Below, in pieces: positions 38,578 through 48,815 of a DNA stretch of 64,000 nucleotides. This DNA is from Stieleria bergensis (lineage in GTDB: Bacteria > Planctomycetota > Planctomycetia > Pirellulales > Pirellulaceae). Below the pieces are notes generated by a model, which searched no databases, was not told the origin of the DNA, and saw only the letters and a program-made list of their open reading frames with translations. Each line of letters opens with the position of its first letter. Position 1 is the first letter of the stretch. Made by a program: the position numbers and the translations under genes. The DNA is taken from contig CP036272.1 of the NCBI GenBank assembly GCA_007745635.1, positions 1,763,911 through 1,827,910 on the forward strand. The letters run 5' to 3'.

Positions 38578-39885
38578 ATGCCACTGTTGCATTTTGACTG
38601 CCGCTCCAGCGATTTGCTGGCCGACGATCAGCGTCTGTTGCTAAAGGCCTGGAGGGATCGGTTTGTTGCTCAGCATGCGGTGGATTTTGAAAATGGGAAA
38701 AATCGCGATCAGCGGCTGCCCGATGATTTGCCTTTTTGGGCCCTGCCCGAACAGTTATTGCACGCGTATGAGAAGCATCGTGAAAACAGCGAACTGGGCC
38801 AAGTGTTTCGCATTGCCAATGGTTTGCACGATCAAGTGGACGCGCTGCTGATTGTCGCGGAGCCAGCTCCATTGCTGCAGGTTCGAGCGGTGATCGAATC
38901 GGGCTGCGATCCCTTTCATAATGAACTCTCACGTGCTCACCGGGGCAGCAAACCACGCACCTACTACCTGCGGCCAGACGATTCCAGCGACGTGATTCAG
39001 GCCGTATTGGGGCGATTGGATCGCGGCGGCTATGGTGATGGGATCGCCGAGTCACGCTGGGCGATGGTGGCAATCGCGCCGCCTCCAGTTGATGGGCCAG
39101 TTGATGGGCCAGTTGATGGGCCAGTTGATGGGCCAGTTGATCAGCAGGTCGATGGGCAAGCCCCGGCAACACCGTCCCGATCTGCATTTGAGCGACTGGT
39201 GTTCGGCGTGTTGTTGCCGCGCCTGCCCACCTTAAACGACTCGCCGGCGACCGACGCGCTCCCGCACCCGTTCACGCTGATTTGTCATCAGGACGACCCT
39301 TTGCTGCAGCGAATGCCAGAGTCAGCTCACAAGCAAATGCTGTGCGTTCCCCGTTCGCTGCCGCTCGGCTGTCAAGTTTTGTCCCCCGTGGTGTTGTTGC
39401 CAGCGGCGTTCTTGGGATTTGACTGCGTGCAGTTATTGGTGGGGGCAGCCGAGCTGAATCGCAATCTGGTGGAAGCCGATTTTTCCAGCAACTTGGTCCT
39501 GCAGTTGCTGGCCCATGCGATCAGAGGGGGCGCTCAACGGCGGCAAACGCACCGCTTCGTGGCACTCGATCCATCCCTGGAGAGCCTGTGTCGGTGGGCC
39601 AATCACGCCTGTCGATTTGATCTGCCAGAGAGCATCGACAATGAGTCAGCATCACAACCGGCCCCCCTGGCAGTCCTGGCAACCCGGTGGCGGGTGGGGC
39701 GGCAGCGGAGCGATCAGCTGATGGTGGACGGTCGTCCCTGGCAGGATTGGCAAGCGGATCGAATGAGCGGTGAATTCGCTGCCGATTTTGCGGAACTCCA
39801 TCTGCCGGTGATCGAGCCCAATGCGTTGGGCCAATTGGTCCAGTGGGTCATGATTGCGGGGCAAATGGCGGCAGCGGAGGGTTGA
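38578..39885 (+). CDS. Hypothetical protein with a 12-bp in-frame repeat
   Basis: I do not recognise this 435-residue protein. The ATG at 38578 is chosen because coding-like sequence begins there (MPLLHFDCRSSDLL); the frame stays open 258 bases further upstream but that part overlaps the gpmI promoter region and reads like noise. It is soluble-looking, without signal peptide or membrane segments. Around residues 165-190 it has VDGP repeated four times, encoded by CCAGTTGATGGG units at 39088-39135. Long hydrophobic helices alternate with proline-rich loops. No catalytic motif is evident. It is divergent from gpmI and precedes trpA by 224 bases. Confidence 0.6.
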   Translation: MPLLHFDCRSSDLLADDQRLLLKAWRDRFVAQHAVDFENGKNRDQRLPDDLPFWALPEQLLHAYEKHRENSELGQVFRIANGLHDQVDALLIVAEPAPLLQVRAVIESGCDPFHNELSRAHRGSKPRTYYLRPDDSSDVIQAVLGRLDRGGYGDGIAESRWAMVAIAPPPVDGPVDGPVDGPVDGPVDQQVDGQAPATPSRSAFERLVFGVLLPRLPTLNDSPATDALPHPFTLICHQDDPLLQRMPESAHKQMLCVPRSLPLGCQVLSPVVLLPAAFLGFDCVQLLVGAAELNRNLVEADFSSNLVLQLLAHAIRGGAQRRQTHRFVALDPSLESLCRWANHACRFDLPESIDNESASQPAPLAVLATRWRVGRQRSDQLMVDGRPWQDWQADRMSGEFAADFAELHLPVIEPNALGQLVQWVMIAGQMAAAEG

Positions 39886-40109
39886 TTTGGCCGCCGTGGC
39901 GTCAAGCGGCCTGCCGATTGTTTGTCCGGCGCAGGTCTTTCTGGGGCTGAAGCCGCAGGGTCGAAGGCAAACGCCCCATGCAATCTGCCGGAGTCCGCCC
40001 GCCGTGGGTGGCTGCGGGGCTAAAACTTTTGCGGGCGATCGGTTAACCTTAGCACGCCCCGTTTATGCTCTGTTGCGGCAGAGTTTCAAGACAACCTTGT
40101 GGATTCACC

Positions 40110-40919
40110 ATGTCTGCCATTGATGATCTGTTTGCACGTTTGAAGTCTGAAAATCGCAAAGCGCTGATGCCCTTTATCACAGCGGGTGATCCCGACATCG
40201 CGGTAACAAGCGAAATCTTGCAGGCCATTGATCAGGCCGGAGCCGATCTGTGTGAACTGGGGATTCCCTACAGTGACCCGATCGCTGACGGTCCGGTGAT
40301 TCAGGATTCTTATCAACGAGCCTTGGACAACGGCTTTCGTTTGAATCAAGCGCTGGATCTGGGGGCACAGCAAACCGCCGCGCTGACCATGCCCTTGGTG
40401 ACGATGGTCAGTTACTCCATCATCTGGCGTGTTGGATTGCAAAAGTATGTCGAGCAAGCCAAACAAGCGGGGTTCCACGGTGCCATCGTTCCAGACTTGC
40501 CCGTTGAAGAGGCTGCCGCGCTCAGCAAATTGTGCCAAGCAGCGGACTTTAGTTTGGTTCAGCTCGTCACTCCAACAACGTCTAGAGAGCGGCAGTTGCA
40601 AATTGCTGAATCATCCAGCGGATTTTTGTATTACGTTTCAGTCACTGGCATCACCGGCGAACGAACCAAACTGCCCACAGACTTGGTCGATCATGTCGCT
40701 TGGCTGCGTTCGCAGACTGAGTTACCGATCTGTATTGGCTTTGGAATCAGCGGTCCCGAAACGGCTGCCCAATTGGCTCCTGTAGCCGATGGATTGATCG
40801 TCGGATCGGCGGTCGTTCGGCGGATCCATGAAGCGGGGCCAGCCAACGCGCCGGCCGAGGTCGCTGCGTTTGTACAACAACTGCGCCAAGCGATCGATCA
40901 AGCCAGCACTCGTTCATAA
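40110..40919 (+). CDS. trpA: Tryptophan synthase alpha chain
   Basis: TrpA cleaves indole-3-glycerol phosphate to indole and glyceraldehyde 3-phosphate. The 269-residue TIM barrel has LMPFITAGDPD, the catalytic Glu and Asp in CELGIPYSDPIADGP, VSYSIIWRVG, HGAIVPDLPVEE, FLYYVSVTGITGER, and the phosphate loop CIGFGISGPE with IVGSAVVRRI. The ATG at 40110 starts at the family's usual position; an upstream in-frame extension lacks conservation. trpB is not adjacent, so the trp genes are dispersed. Confidence 0.96.
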   Translation: MSAIDDLFARLKSENRKALMPFITAGDPDIAVTSEILQAIDQAGADLCELGIPYSDPIADGPVIQDSYQRALDNGFRLNQALDLGAQQTAALTMPLVTMVSYSIIWRVGLQKYVEQAKQAGFHGAIVPDLPVEEAAALSKLCQAADFSLVQLVTPTTSRERQLQIAESSSGFLYYVSVTGITGERTKLPTDLVDHVAWLRSQTELPICIGFGISGPETAAQLAPVADGLIVGSAVVRRIHEAGPANAPAEVAAFVQQLRQAIDQASTRS

Positions 40920-41578
40920 CCGTTCTGACGCGTGCTTTCTAAGAAGCACTTTGGCGATCTCGATGCAGCCCGAGCCTGCCGGACGCGGCACAAGCAGTGG
41001 TGCTGAACTGCCTTGCAGACCAGCGGTCTGTCCATGACGCAGCCTCCTGTATCGATCGGTGTCCCCGTTTAAGCGATGCGAACTCTTGTCGACGCGTCGT
41101 TTGGCAGTCTCTAGCCGTGCTGTTGCACAGCGCTGCGTTCGATTTGGCCGCATTGGTTCCTCGCAACCAGTTTCCTCGCAACCAGTCCTATTGCTCGCAA
41201 CCAGTCCTATTGCTCGCAAGCAGTCCCGCGCGACTCGGTGCGTTTGGCCGTCGACAACGGATCAGCAATTCCAAGGATCGCCTGCGGTAGGCGGAACGAC
41301 GCCAAGCTGGAAAGCGAAGCCCCTGTCTCTTGTCGGGCGTCCCCTTTTGTGGAGGGGGGATTGGCCTGCGTTCTAAGGGTTCGCCCCCCCTGCGGGTCAT
41401 TTCTTTTGTTTTCGGCCTGGGGGTTTTGGGGGCGCTGAGAACTTTCTGTCCCTCTAAATGCGCTAACCGGACTCTCTGGGGATTGACTCCCGTTGGTTTG
41501 CAATAATGCTGTGCATTGAAGATGGCAGGAGGGCAACTGTCAAAACGTGGCTCCGTCCCTTCAACTTGCACTTCCCCA
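40920..41578. other. Gene-free region between trpA and the PEP-CTERM gene
   Basis: No gene is supported in 659 bases. It holds the 15/19-bp minisatellite at 41157-41224. Several short open frames on both strands are shadows of the repeat and of GC-rich sequence. Confidence 0.5.
41157..41224. repeat. Compound minisatellite: 15-bp unit x2, 19-bp unit x2
   Basis: TTCCTCGCAACCAGT occurs at 41157 and 41172, then CCTATTGCTCGCAACCAGT at 41187 and, with one change, at 41206. All four share CTCGCAACCAGT, whose complement (ACTGGTTGCGAG) resembles the CTGGTTCGCG core of the array at 6.7 kb. Confidence 0.92.
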
Positions 41579-42340
41579 ATGACTCGTCTTTTGTTTGCCA
41601 AATCGTTTGCTTTCGGCTGCTTAATTTGCTTGTTTGCCAACAGTGTTAGCCAAGCAGGCATGATTGCGAATTTCACCTTCCAGGGTGAGTCCCTCGAGAA
41701 CCAAGCTGCCAGCGGCGGATCAGGCGGTGTGGGCGGATTGAGCCCCCTGGAACGCTTCGACCAGAACCTCGGTCAGTCAAGCGTCAAGAACACTGGCAAT
41801 CTTTCGACGGTGAATCGCGGTGGCGATGACTACGCTGGTAGCAGCGATAGCTTCTCCCCGGACTCTGCTCTGGAGAGCTATTTCGGTTTCAGCTTTGACG
41901 TCTTGGATCCGCTCACCACCGTCACGGGTTTCTCATTCGATGCTGCGGTAGATTCGGGCGTTGAATTGGCTGCAGAAATCTTGCGGTTCGAGGAAACGGG
42001 ACAGACATTCAGTGACGGGTTCTACGGAATCGATCTGATTAGTATCGACGATCTTCTGCCCCCGATTACCAATCCTTCGACCGATTGGACCACCTATCCG
42101 TCCGGCGTCCTTGCTGGGGATGATTCACTGGACATCGAGTTGCCCGAGGGACGCTATGAAGTTCGGATCTATGGAGTGGATGCCAACGGTGGTAGCGGCC
42201 AGATCCAGGTCGACAACATTCAGTTGACCACGGAAGTTGAACAACCTGGGAATGCTCAAGCGGCCCCCGAGCCCTCCTCGCTGATGATTTTCGCATCGAC
42301 TTTCGTCGGTGGACTCATGTTGCGTCGACGTCGATCCTAA
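41579..42340 (+). CDS. PEP-CTERM sorted secreted protein
   Basis: The 253-residue product has an N-terminal signal peptide (MTRLLFAKSFAFGCLICLFANSVSQA) and a C-terminal PEP-CTERM tripartite signal: APEPSS, a hydrophobic stretch (LMIFASTFVGGLML) and RRRRS. This signal is recognised by exosortase, which cleaves and transfers such proteins to the envelope or matrix. Between them lies a beta-rich domain with no motif I can name. The ATG at 41579 was chosen because the signal peptide starts there; 21 upstream in-frame residues lack hydrophobicity. No exosortase gene is in this window. Confidence 0.88.
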   Translation: MTRLLFAKSFAFGCLICLFANSVSQAGMIANFTFQGESLENQAASGGSGGVGGLSPLERFDQNLGQSSVKNTGNLSTVNRGGDDYAGSSDSFSPDSALESYFGFSFDVLDPLTTVTGFSFDAAVDSGVELAAEILRFEETGQTFSDGFYGIDLISIDDLLPPITNPSTDWTTYPSGVLAGDDSLDIELPEGRYEVRIYGVDANGGSGQIQVDNIQLTTEVEQPGNAQAAPEPSSLMIFASTFVGGLMLRRRRS

Positions 42341-42731
42341 GAGGATATCGTTGCGACAGTTCCTTCGCGGTAACTGTACACCAGAACCATTGATGACCTG
42401 ATGGGGCCGCGTTGGAGGCCTGGAAAATCAAGGCGTACAATCGGATGGAAACGTGGGGCAAAGTCGCTGAGGCATTCTGTCGGGCGACGGGTGCTGGCAG
42501 GTGAGACCGAAAACGAACCCGCCGCCTGAAGTCAACCACAAGAAGCGAACGACTGTGGTGGACGGTTGCTCTTCGCTGGCAAGAGAAGTGGACTCTTGTT
42601 GGATTCGTGGCGGCGGATTGGTTTCTTAAAGCGCCAGGCAGTTGGTGAAGGCGCTTTCTCTGCGGGAACGCGGCTCGATGGGCGCCAGAGGGCATGATCC
42701 CAGAGTGACTCAGGAGCGGCTGTGTTAGATG
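42341..42731. other. Gene-free region between the PEP-CTERM gene and the IS110 transposase
   Basis: No gene is supported. AAAGCGCC (42628-42635) and GGCGCTTT (42650-42657) form an 8-bp stem that may end the PEP-CTERM transcript. The right end of the IS110 element should fall in the last tens of bases but has no terminal inverted repeat to mark it. Confidence 0.45.
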
Positions 42732-44162
<1,431 letters not shown>

Positions 44163-45275
44163 ATGCGACGAAAGTATTTCGGATTGGCGATCGCGGCGCT
44201 CGTAACCCTAGGCCACACTGCGGCCTTCGGTGGCGACCAAGAGATCGCACAAGAAATCATGACCCGATTAAAGAGTAACCGTGACACCGGTGCTCTTAAA
44301 GATTTCTCACTGGACATGCGAGTAGAAGAGGGCGTTGTCCTTTTCCGCGGCAATGTCAGTCAGCAAGATCAAAAGAACCTCGTTCTGTCTGCTGCCAAGG
44401 GTGTTGAAGGCATCACGAAGGTAGTTGACGAAGTGGTCGTCAAGCCAGCTGAAGCAGCTCCCGAAGTGGAAGCTGTGGCAGTCAAGGCTGAATCAAAGCC
44501 AGAGGCCAAGCCTCTAGCGACTCGCCGTCCTGGCGATTCTTTGCGAAACATGTTGTCTGCAGGCTTGGAGTCCAAGCTGGTAGGCAAGCAGAAGTCCACC
44601 GCTGTGCAGCCTGTGACTGTGGCTCGTCCTGAGTCCCAAGTTGCCCAAGTGGCCAACACGGTTGACGTGAAGCCTGCCGGTGCCGTTGAATTGGCTGCTC
44701 CAGCGGCTGCTTCTGACCAACAATTGGTCGCTGCAGTCGTCGGAGCTCTTAGCAAAGCCAACCAAGCTGGCACCTTGCGTGGCTTCGGTGTTGATGTTCA
44801 AGCCAATGCGGGTGTTGTCACTTTGCGAGGACGAGCTGTTTCTCCTGAAGTGGCTCAACAGATCGCTGGGATTGCACAGAGCATTCCAGGTGTTCAAAGC
44901 ATCCAACCAATGATTGAAGTCGTTGGTCAGCCTGCTCCTGTTCACCCGGTCAGCCTGAGCCAAGCTGGGGACCAATTTCCCACCATGGCTGCTCCACCAC
45001 AAGCGGTACCGATGCCAGCAGCAGCTGGGCCGGTTCCTGTGGCTTACAGTGCGGGTGCTCCTCAATACGAAGCACCCAATCTGCCCAACTACGCTTGGCC
45101 AGGCTACGCGGCTTACCCTAACTACGCCGCTGTGACCTATCCTCAGCAGTACAGCCCTTGTGCATGGCCCTACATTGGTCCTTTCCACCCTTACCCACAA
45201 GTTCCTTTGGGATGGCGTAAGGTCTGCCTGGAATGGGACGACGGCTGGTGGTACTTGGACTTCTCTAGCCGCTGA
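44163..45275 (+). CDS. Secreted protein with two BON domains
   Basis: BON domains bind phospholipid or glycan surfaces in the periplasm. The 370-residue product has a signal peptide (MRRKYFGLAIAALVTLGHTAAFG), a first BON domain (about 25-93: VEEGVVLFRGNVSQQDQKNLVLS) and a linker. A second BON domain follows (about 180-260: VDVQANAGVVTLRGRAVSPEVAQQIAG), then a Pro/Tyr/Ala-rich tail ending WRKVCLEWDDGWWYLDF. A strong SD (TAGGAGG) lies 8 bases before the ATG, and a terminator follows at 45360, so it is a monocistronic unit. The aromatic tail has no match I know. Confidence 0.85.
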   Translation: MRRKYFGLAIAALVTLGHTAAFGGDQEIAQEIMTRLKSNRDTGALKDFSLDMRVEEGVVLFRGNVSQQDQKNLVLSAAKGVEGITKVVDEVVVKPAEAAPEVEAVAVKAESKPEAKPLATRRPGDSLRNMLSAGLESKLVGKQKSTAVQPVTVARPESQVAQVANTVDVKPAGAVELAAPAAASDQQLVAAVVGALSKANQAGTLRGFGVDVQANAGVVTLRGRAVSPEVAQQIAGIAQSIPGVQSIQPMIEVVGQPAPVHPVSLSQAGDQFPTMAAPPQAVPMPAAAGPVPVAYSAGAPQYEAPNLPNYAWPGYAAYPNYAAVTYPQQYSPCAWPYIGPFHPYPQVPLGWRKVCLEWDDGWWYLDFSSR

Positions 45276-45359
45276 TCTGCAGCGAGTTGTCAACCTGCGA
45301 CACCAACAAACTGGTCTCGCATCGGTGGACAGGCTTCAGAAGCAGTTCTGGAAATCGCC

Positions 45360-45390
45360 AACGCGGAGGTCGCCTTGCCTCCGCGTTTTT
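45360..45390 (+). terminator. Terminator of the BON-domain gene
   Basis: AACGCGGAGG and CCTCCGCGTT form a perfect 10-bp stem with an 8-base loop followed by T residues, 85 bases after the stop. Confidence 0.88.
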
Positions 45391-45864
45391 CTATGCGCAG
45401 AAGGGCTCGTTGCGAACACGCTGCCCACTGGTTGGCTTGCTAGTTGCCTGTCGGCTGCATTGCCGCCGGACGATCACGCTCGGCAACCGCCTGGCCTGTT
45501 CTGGGTGGTCGGTGCGATCTGAAGCTCGCAGCTGGCACGCTCACGCGGTCGTCAGGGCACACACAGCCGTCAGGCATTGCACCGTCGGTGTCACGAGCCA
45601 GCTTTTGCAGGCCTCAATGGTCTCACAACACTCGCTGGAGAGCGCCGCGGCGTGAAACAGCGAATCGTGAAACAGGGTTCTTGCCGTGAAATTGCAAAAC
45701 TCCTGATTTACCCGCAAGATCCGCACAACTTCACACGATAAGTGACGTACAAGCGGAACCAATCCACACATCGAACTTGATAGCCCAGCGAATGGCTCGC
45801 TTAGAAGCGGCTACAGCACAAGCCAGTGTGGAACTGTAAACGAAAACCAGGGAAGGTTGCTCGG
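45391..45864. other. Gene-free region before the lipoprotein gene
   Basis: No gene, repeat or RNA is supported in these 474 bases. GGAAGG at 45849-45854 serves as ribosome-binding site for the next gene. Confidence 0.45.
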
Positions 45865-46515
45865 ATGTCCATCACGACGAAACGTCAAAACACCAAGAAC
45901 TGCCGCAGCGAGACGCGGCACTCACTTAGCAAGCGACAAGTCAGCGTAGCTCGTACACTGGCTCTGTTCTCTGTTGCAGCACTTGCTGTGACCACAACCG
46001 GCTGCCTCGGTTATGGTTTCACTGGCAACTACAACTTAGGACCTTTGGCTTACCCGATTCCGGTAAGCCCTTACTACCAACACAAGTTGGAAGAGAAGTT
46101 TTGGAATCACGAACGCTATGATCGCGTGCCAATTCTTGGCCCAACGACCAGCGGCGGACCTCCAATCGCTTTGGATTCACCAAGCGACGACGAAGTCATG
46201 CAGGCGTTGGAAAAGGCTCGCCCCGTTCAAGGCGGAGTTCCCATTCTGTATGAAAAGCAGCGGAACAATGTTCGCATCATCAAAGAGAAGATCGCAGACT
46301 ACATTGATCCACCACGCTTTTATCCTCTGATCGGTCCTGCACAGTTGCACCACGCACACTACAAGTGCACGATCTACTTTGAAGAGATCACCAGTGTTGG
46401 CTATCCTGTGCCACACACGCTTCGTGACCGTGAAGCGGTTGAAGTGGTTTACATCGATCACAACCACTTCCACATGGTTGGCGATGTGGAGCCTTACCAG
46501 ACTCCCACAGAGTGA
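45865..46515 (+). CDS. Lipoprotein-like exported protein of unknown function
   Basis: The 216-residue product starts with a basic n-region, a hydrophobic core (LALFSVAALAVTTT) and a cysteine in VTTTGCLGYG that could be a lipobox. The mature part has a proline- and tyrosine-rich beginning (NLGPLAYPIPVSPYYQHK), a conserved-looking core (DEVMQALEKARPVQGGVP, NNVRIIKEKIADYIDPPRFYPLIGPAQLHHAHYKC) and an end rich in His and acidic residues (VVYIDHNHFHMVGDVE). I do not recognise a family beyond likely planctomycete restriction. The ATG at 45865 is chosen for its SD (GGAAGG). A strong terminator follows. Confidence 0.7.
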   Translation: MSITTKRQNTKNCRSETRHSLSKRQVSVARTLALFSVAALAVTTTGCLGYGFTGNYNLGPLAYPIPVSPYYQHKLEEKFWNHERYDRVPILGPTTSGGPPIALDSPSDDEVMQALEKARPVQGGVPILYEKQRNNVRIIKEKIADYIDPPRFYPLIGPAQLHHAHYKCTIYFEEITSVGYPVPHTLRDREAVEVVYIDHNHFHMVGDVEPYQTPTE

Positions 46516-46547
46516 TCTGATTCATCAACGTTTCGCTTGACGACATG

Positions 46548-46590
46548 AACGGCGGCTCGGTGTTTTTCACCGGGCCGCCGTTTTTTATTT
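46548..46590 (+). terminator. Terminator after the lipoprotein gene
   Basis: AACGGCGGC/GCCGCCGTT with an inner CGGTG/CACCG stem around TTTTT forms a long hairpin at 46548-46582, followed by TTTTATTT. Confidence 0.92.
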
Positions 46591-46666
46591 GTTTCGACTA
46601 TAATCGAGGCGTTTGATTGGCCGTTGCTTGCCGATTCTCATCTCCTTTTCCAGGAATCAAGCCTCG

Positions 46667-47524
46667 ATGACTATGTTGTTCACACGTCGCTCTGTTTGCG
46701 CTGCATTGCTGTGTTTGCCGGGATTGCTGCTCACGCCCGGTTTGGCGGCAGCCCAGTCCGCGAAACCTTCGCCTGACAAGGAAGTGGTTTACAAGACGCT
46801 GGACTCCGGCACGCTTTCGTTGCACGTTTTCAATCCTCCCGGTCACGATCCCTCCAAATCCGCTTCTGCCATCGTGTTCTTTTTCGGCGGTGGATGGAAT
46901 GGTGGTTCTCCGTCGCAGTTTTATGGCCAGAGCCGCGCGATCGCGGATGCCGGAATGGTCGCGATGTGTGCCGAGTACCGAGTGAAGTCTCGGAACGGGA
47001 CATCGCCCAAAGAATGTGTCAGTGACGGCAAGAGCGCGATTCGCTGGGTTCGCAGCCATGCCAACGACTTGGGCATTGATCCTGATCGCATCGCAGCCGG
47101 TGGCGGATCAGCAGGCGGACATGTCGCGGCCGCCACGGCGATGGTGGATGACTTTGATGACCCCAGTGATGATCAGTCCATCAGCCCGCGACCAGCGGCG
47201 TTGCTATTGTTTAATCCCGTGTTTGACAATGGCCCCGAGGGATATGGCTATGATCGCGTCAAAGCGTACTGGCAGAAGATTTCGCCGCTACACAATCTCG
47301 ATGCGGACTCGCCGCCGACGATCTTCTTTTTGGGGACGCAGGACAAGCTGATTCCAGTGTCCACTGGCAAAGCGTATCAAGACAAGATGCAAGCACTTGA
47401 GCGACGCTGCGAAATGCACCTGTACCAGGACGCGAAACATGGCTTTTTTAACAAGGGGGAGCCTTACCAAGACACCTTGGCAAAGAGCCTCGCGTTCCTC
47501 AAGTCGCTGGGCTACATTGAGTAA
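46667..47524 (+). CDS. Secreted alpha/beta-hydrolase (BD-FAE-like esterase)
   Basis: The 285-residue protein has a signal peptide (MTMLFTRRSVCAALLCLPGLLLTPGLAAAQ) and an alpha/beta-hydrolase core. It shows the oxyanion HGG-like strand VFFFGGGWNGGSP, the nucleophile elbow AAGGGSAGGHVAA (GGSAGG, serine near residue 148), an acid residue in FLGTQDKLIPVS and the histidine in DAKHGFFNKG. Such enzymes cleave acyl or feruloyl esters on plant or algal polysaccharides, which suits a polysaccharide-degrading planctomycete; the substrate is not evident. The ATG at 46667 is chosen as the start of the signal peptide. It is convergent with the globin gene. Confidence 0.85.
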   Translation: MTMLFTRRSVCAALLCLPGLLLTPGLAAAQSAKPSPDKEVVYKTLDSGTLSLHVFNPPGHDPSKSASAIVFFFGGGWNGGSPSQFYGQSRAIADAGMVAMCAEYRVKSRNGTSPKECVSDGKSAIRWVRSHANDLGIDPDRIAAGGGSAGGHVAAATAMVDDFDDPSDDQSISPRPAALLLFNPVFDNGPEGYGYDRVKAYWQKISPLHNLDADSPPTIFFLGTQDKLIPVSTGKAYQDKMQALERRCEMHLYQDAKHGFFNKGEPYQDTLAKSLAFLKSLGYIE

Positions 47525-47561
47525 CTCAGCGACAACACCTGTTAGTGGGTCGAGCCTTTGA

Positions 47562-47981
47562 TCAGGCTTCTTCGGCTGTCTTGCCGGCTTCGATCATCAC
47601 GGTGCTGAGCGTGACATAGGTCTGCGTCCAAGCCTCTTTGACTTCGTCAGTGAAGGCATCACCCAGGCCTTTGTTCAGCGTGTCCAAGAGGGCTTGGCCG
47701 ACGGTCTGGTAGCTCTCTTCTGGCACTCCGTATTCGACGTGGCGACGGCCCAGAGCCTGCACGGCGGGCAGGATTTCTTCAAGCTTGGTTAACGAGGCAA
47801 CTGCCAGGCTAAGCGTTGCCATCAGTTTCTTGCCCTGCTCTTTCATGTCGCCTTTGAATAACGGCTTCAAGGAAGGGTCGAGTTCAAAGAGTCGCTGGTA
47901 AAACAGTTCTGCCACGGTGTCTGCATTTGGCTTGACCGCGTCCCAGGTTGATTGGACAAGTTCGATCTGTGCTGGTGTCAT
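47562..47981 (-). CDS. Single-domain bacterial haemoglobin
   Basis: Bacterial globins bind O2 and NO and often serve in NO detoxification or oxygen delivery. The 139-residue sequence fits the flavohaemoglobin/Vitreoscilla-type globin fold: MTPAQIELVQSTWDAVKP (helix A), LFYQRLFELDPSLKPLFKGDMKEQGKKLM (helices B-E, with the CD1 Phe) and the proximal histidine in LGRRHVEYGV. There is no reductase domain, so it needs an external reductant. It is the last gene of the minus-strand redox cluster, 140 bases after the heme-lipoprotein gene, and two near-identical dyads lie in that gap. Confidence 0.92.
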   Translation of the reverse strand: MTPAQIELVQSTWDAVKPNADTVAELFYQRLFELDPSLKPLFKGDMKEQGKKLMATLSLAVASLTKLEEILPAVQALGRRHVEYGVPEESYQTVGQALLDTLNKGLGDAFTDEVKEAWTQTYVTLSTVMIEAGKTAEEA

Positions 47982-48027
47982 AAAGGGTCTCTAAAAGGTT
48001 GGGCAATGGAGAGTATTGGGAGTCTTG

Positions 48028-48094
48028 CTTGAGTCATTCAATCGTTTGCCCCCGAGATTGCGTTGGCAATCTCGTTGTCCCTGAATCACTCAAT
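48028..48094 (-). promoter_or_regulatory. Pair of near-palindromic sites upstream of the globin gene
   Basis: CTTGAGTCATTCAAT (48028-48042) and CCTGAATCACTCAAT (48080-48094) match at 12 of 15 positions and each has TTGA...TCAA-type symmetry. They lie 52 bases apart, 47 and 99 bases before the globin start. A regulator-binding pair is inferred; which regulator is unknown. Confidence 0.45.
48053..48074 (-). terminator. 9-bp hairpin between the heme lipoprotein and globin genes
   Basis: CGAGATTGC and GCAATCTCG form a perfect stem with a 4-base loop (GTTG) between the two sites just described. It could weaken read-through into the globin gene or act as an operator. No T-run follows on the minus strand. 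Confidence 0.4.
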
Positions 48095-48121
48095 AGGCGG
48101 GGCGATGAACCTGGCCGGTGA

Positions 48122-48751
48122 TTATTGCAGAGGAATACGAACGACAACGGCGCCCATGACGTCATCCTTTTTGAATTCAGGATAGTCTTCGCCGCGGTTG
48201 CTATGCTCGTTGTGGCAGGTCCAGCAGGCTTCGGGGACCGCGCGGTCTGGATACGCTGCGACGAAGTATTTATCGCCACCAAGTTCTTCTTCGCCGTAAA
48301 AGTTTTCGCCGGGATTGGCTTCCAGGAAGTCCAAGGCTTCGACTTCAAAATCGCTGCGTGGTTTGTTCTGTTCGTTCAGGGGCCACTTGCTGCGAAGAGA
48401 GTACGCGAAGCCAGCTTCTTCGTTTTCGTCGACCAGAGCGGCCCCCATGCGAAACATTTGCGCGGGCAGCGGGATGGAGTTGTCGGTGGTTTATCAGTAC
48501 TCAAAGGCGGTGACGGGAGCGTCTTGTTTCTTCAAGTTGGTGACAACGTGTTTGGCGTAAACCGTCCGGTCTGCCATCATCACAGCGTGCACCCCATCTG
48601 CAAATTGCTGAGGAGTGATTGAGCCCGCTGGTGTACTGCTGGCTTCTGACGAGCCACAGCCGCTGGAGATCAACGCGGTGATGCTAACGCAGGCAGTCGC
48701 TGCAAGGCTGCAAGCGAGGGTGGCGGTTCGTTTGGAGAGATTCCGATTCAT
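48122..48751 (-). pseudogene. Heme-binding lipoprotein (DUF3365-like), broken by two in-frame stops
   Basis: The N-terminal part (48751 down to 48494) encodes MNRNLSKRTATLACSLAA, a lipobox (ISSGCGSS) and the start of a sensor-like domain ending VTAFEY. Two stop codons, TGA and TAA (48491-48496), follow. The same frame then continues TTDNSIPLPAQMFRMGAALV to a heme motif (CWTCHNEH) and ends MGAVVVRIPL. The two halves together match the length and order of DUF3365/Tll0287-like heme proteins, in which a Trp-containing turn joins the halves, so a TGG-to-TGA change is likely for the first stop. The second half could start at an internal ATG but would have no signal peptide. It lies 64 bases after the 11-heme cytochrome gene. 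Confidence 0.72.
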
Positions 48752-48815
48752 GATGAATGCCTTGCATGAAATGCGAGGGAGTGAAGAGTGATTCGCCCCC
48801 GTTGGGCAAAACCGT

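Noticed and set aside
44514-45293. A 259-codon minus-strand frame opposite the BON gene
   Set aside because: The plus strand has a signal peptide, two BON domains, an SD and a terminator; the minus frame has none.
48028-48042. FNR/CRP-type box (TTGAT-N4-ATCAA)
   Set aside because: The half-sites TTGA and TCAA are one base too close for an FNR site. Reported only as an unassigned dyad.
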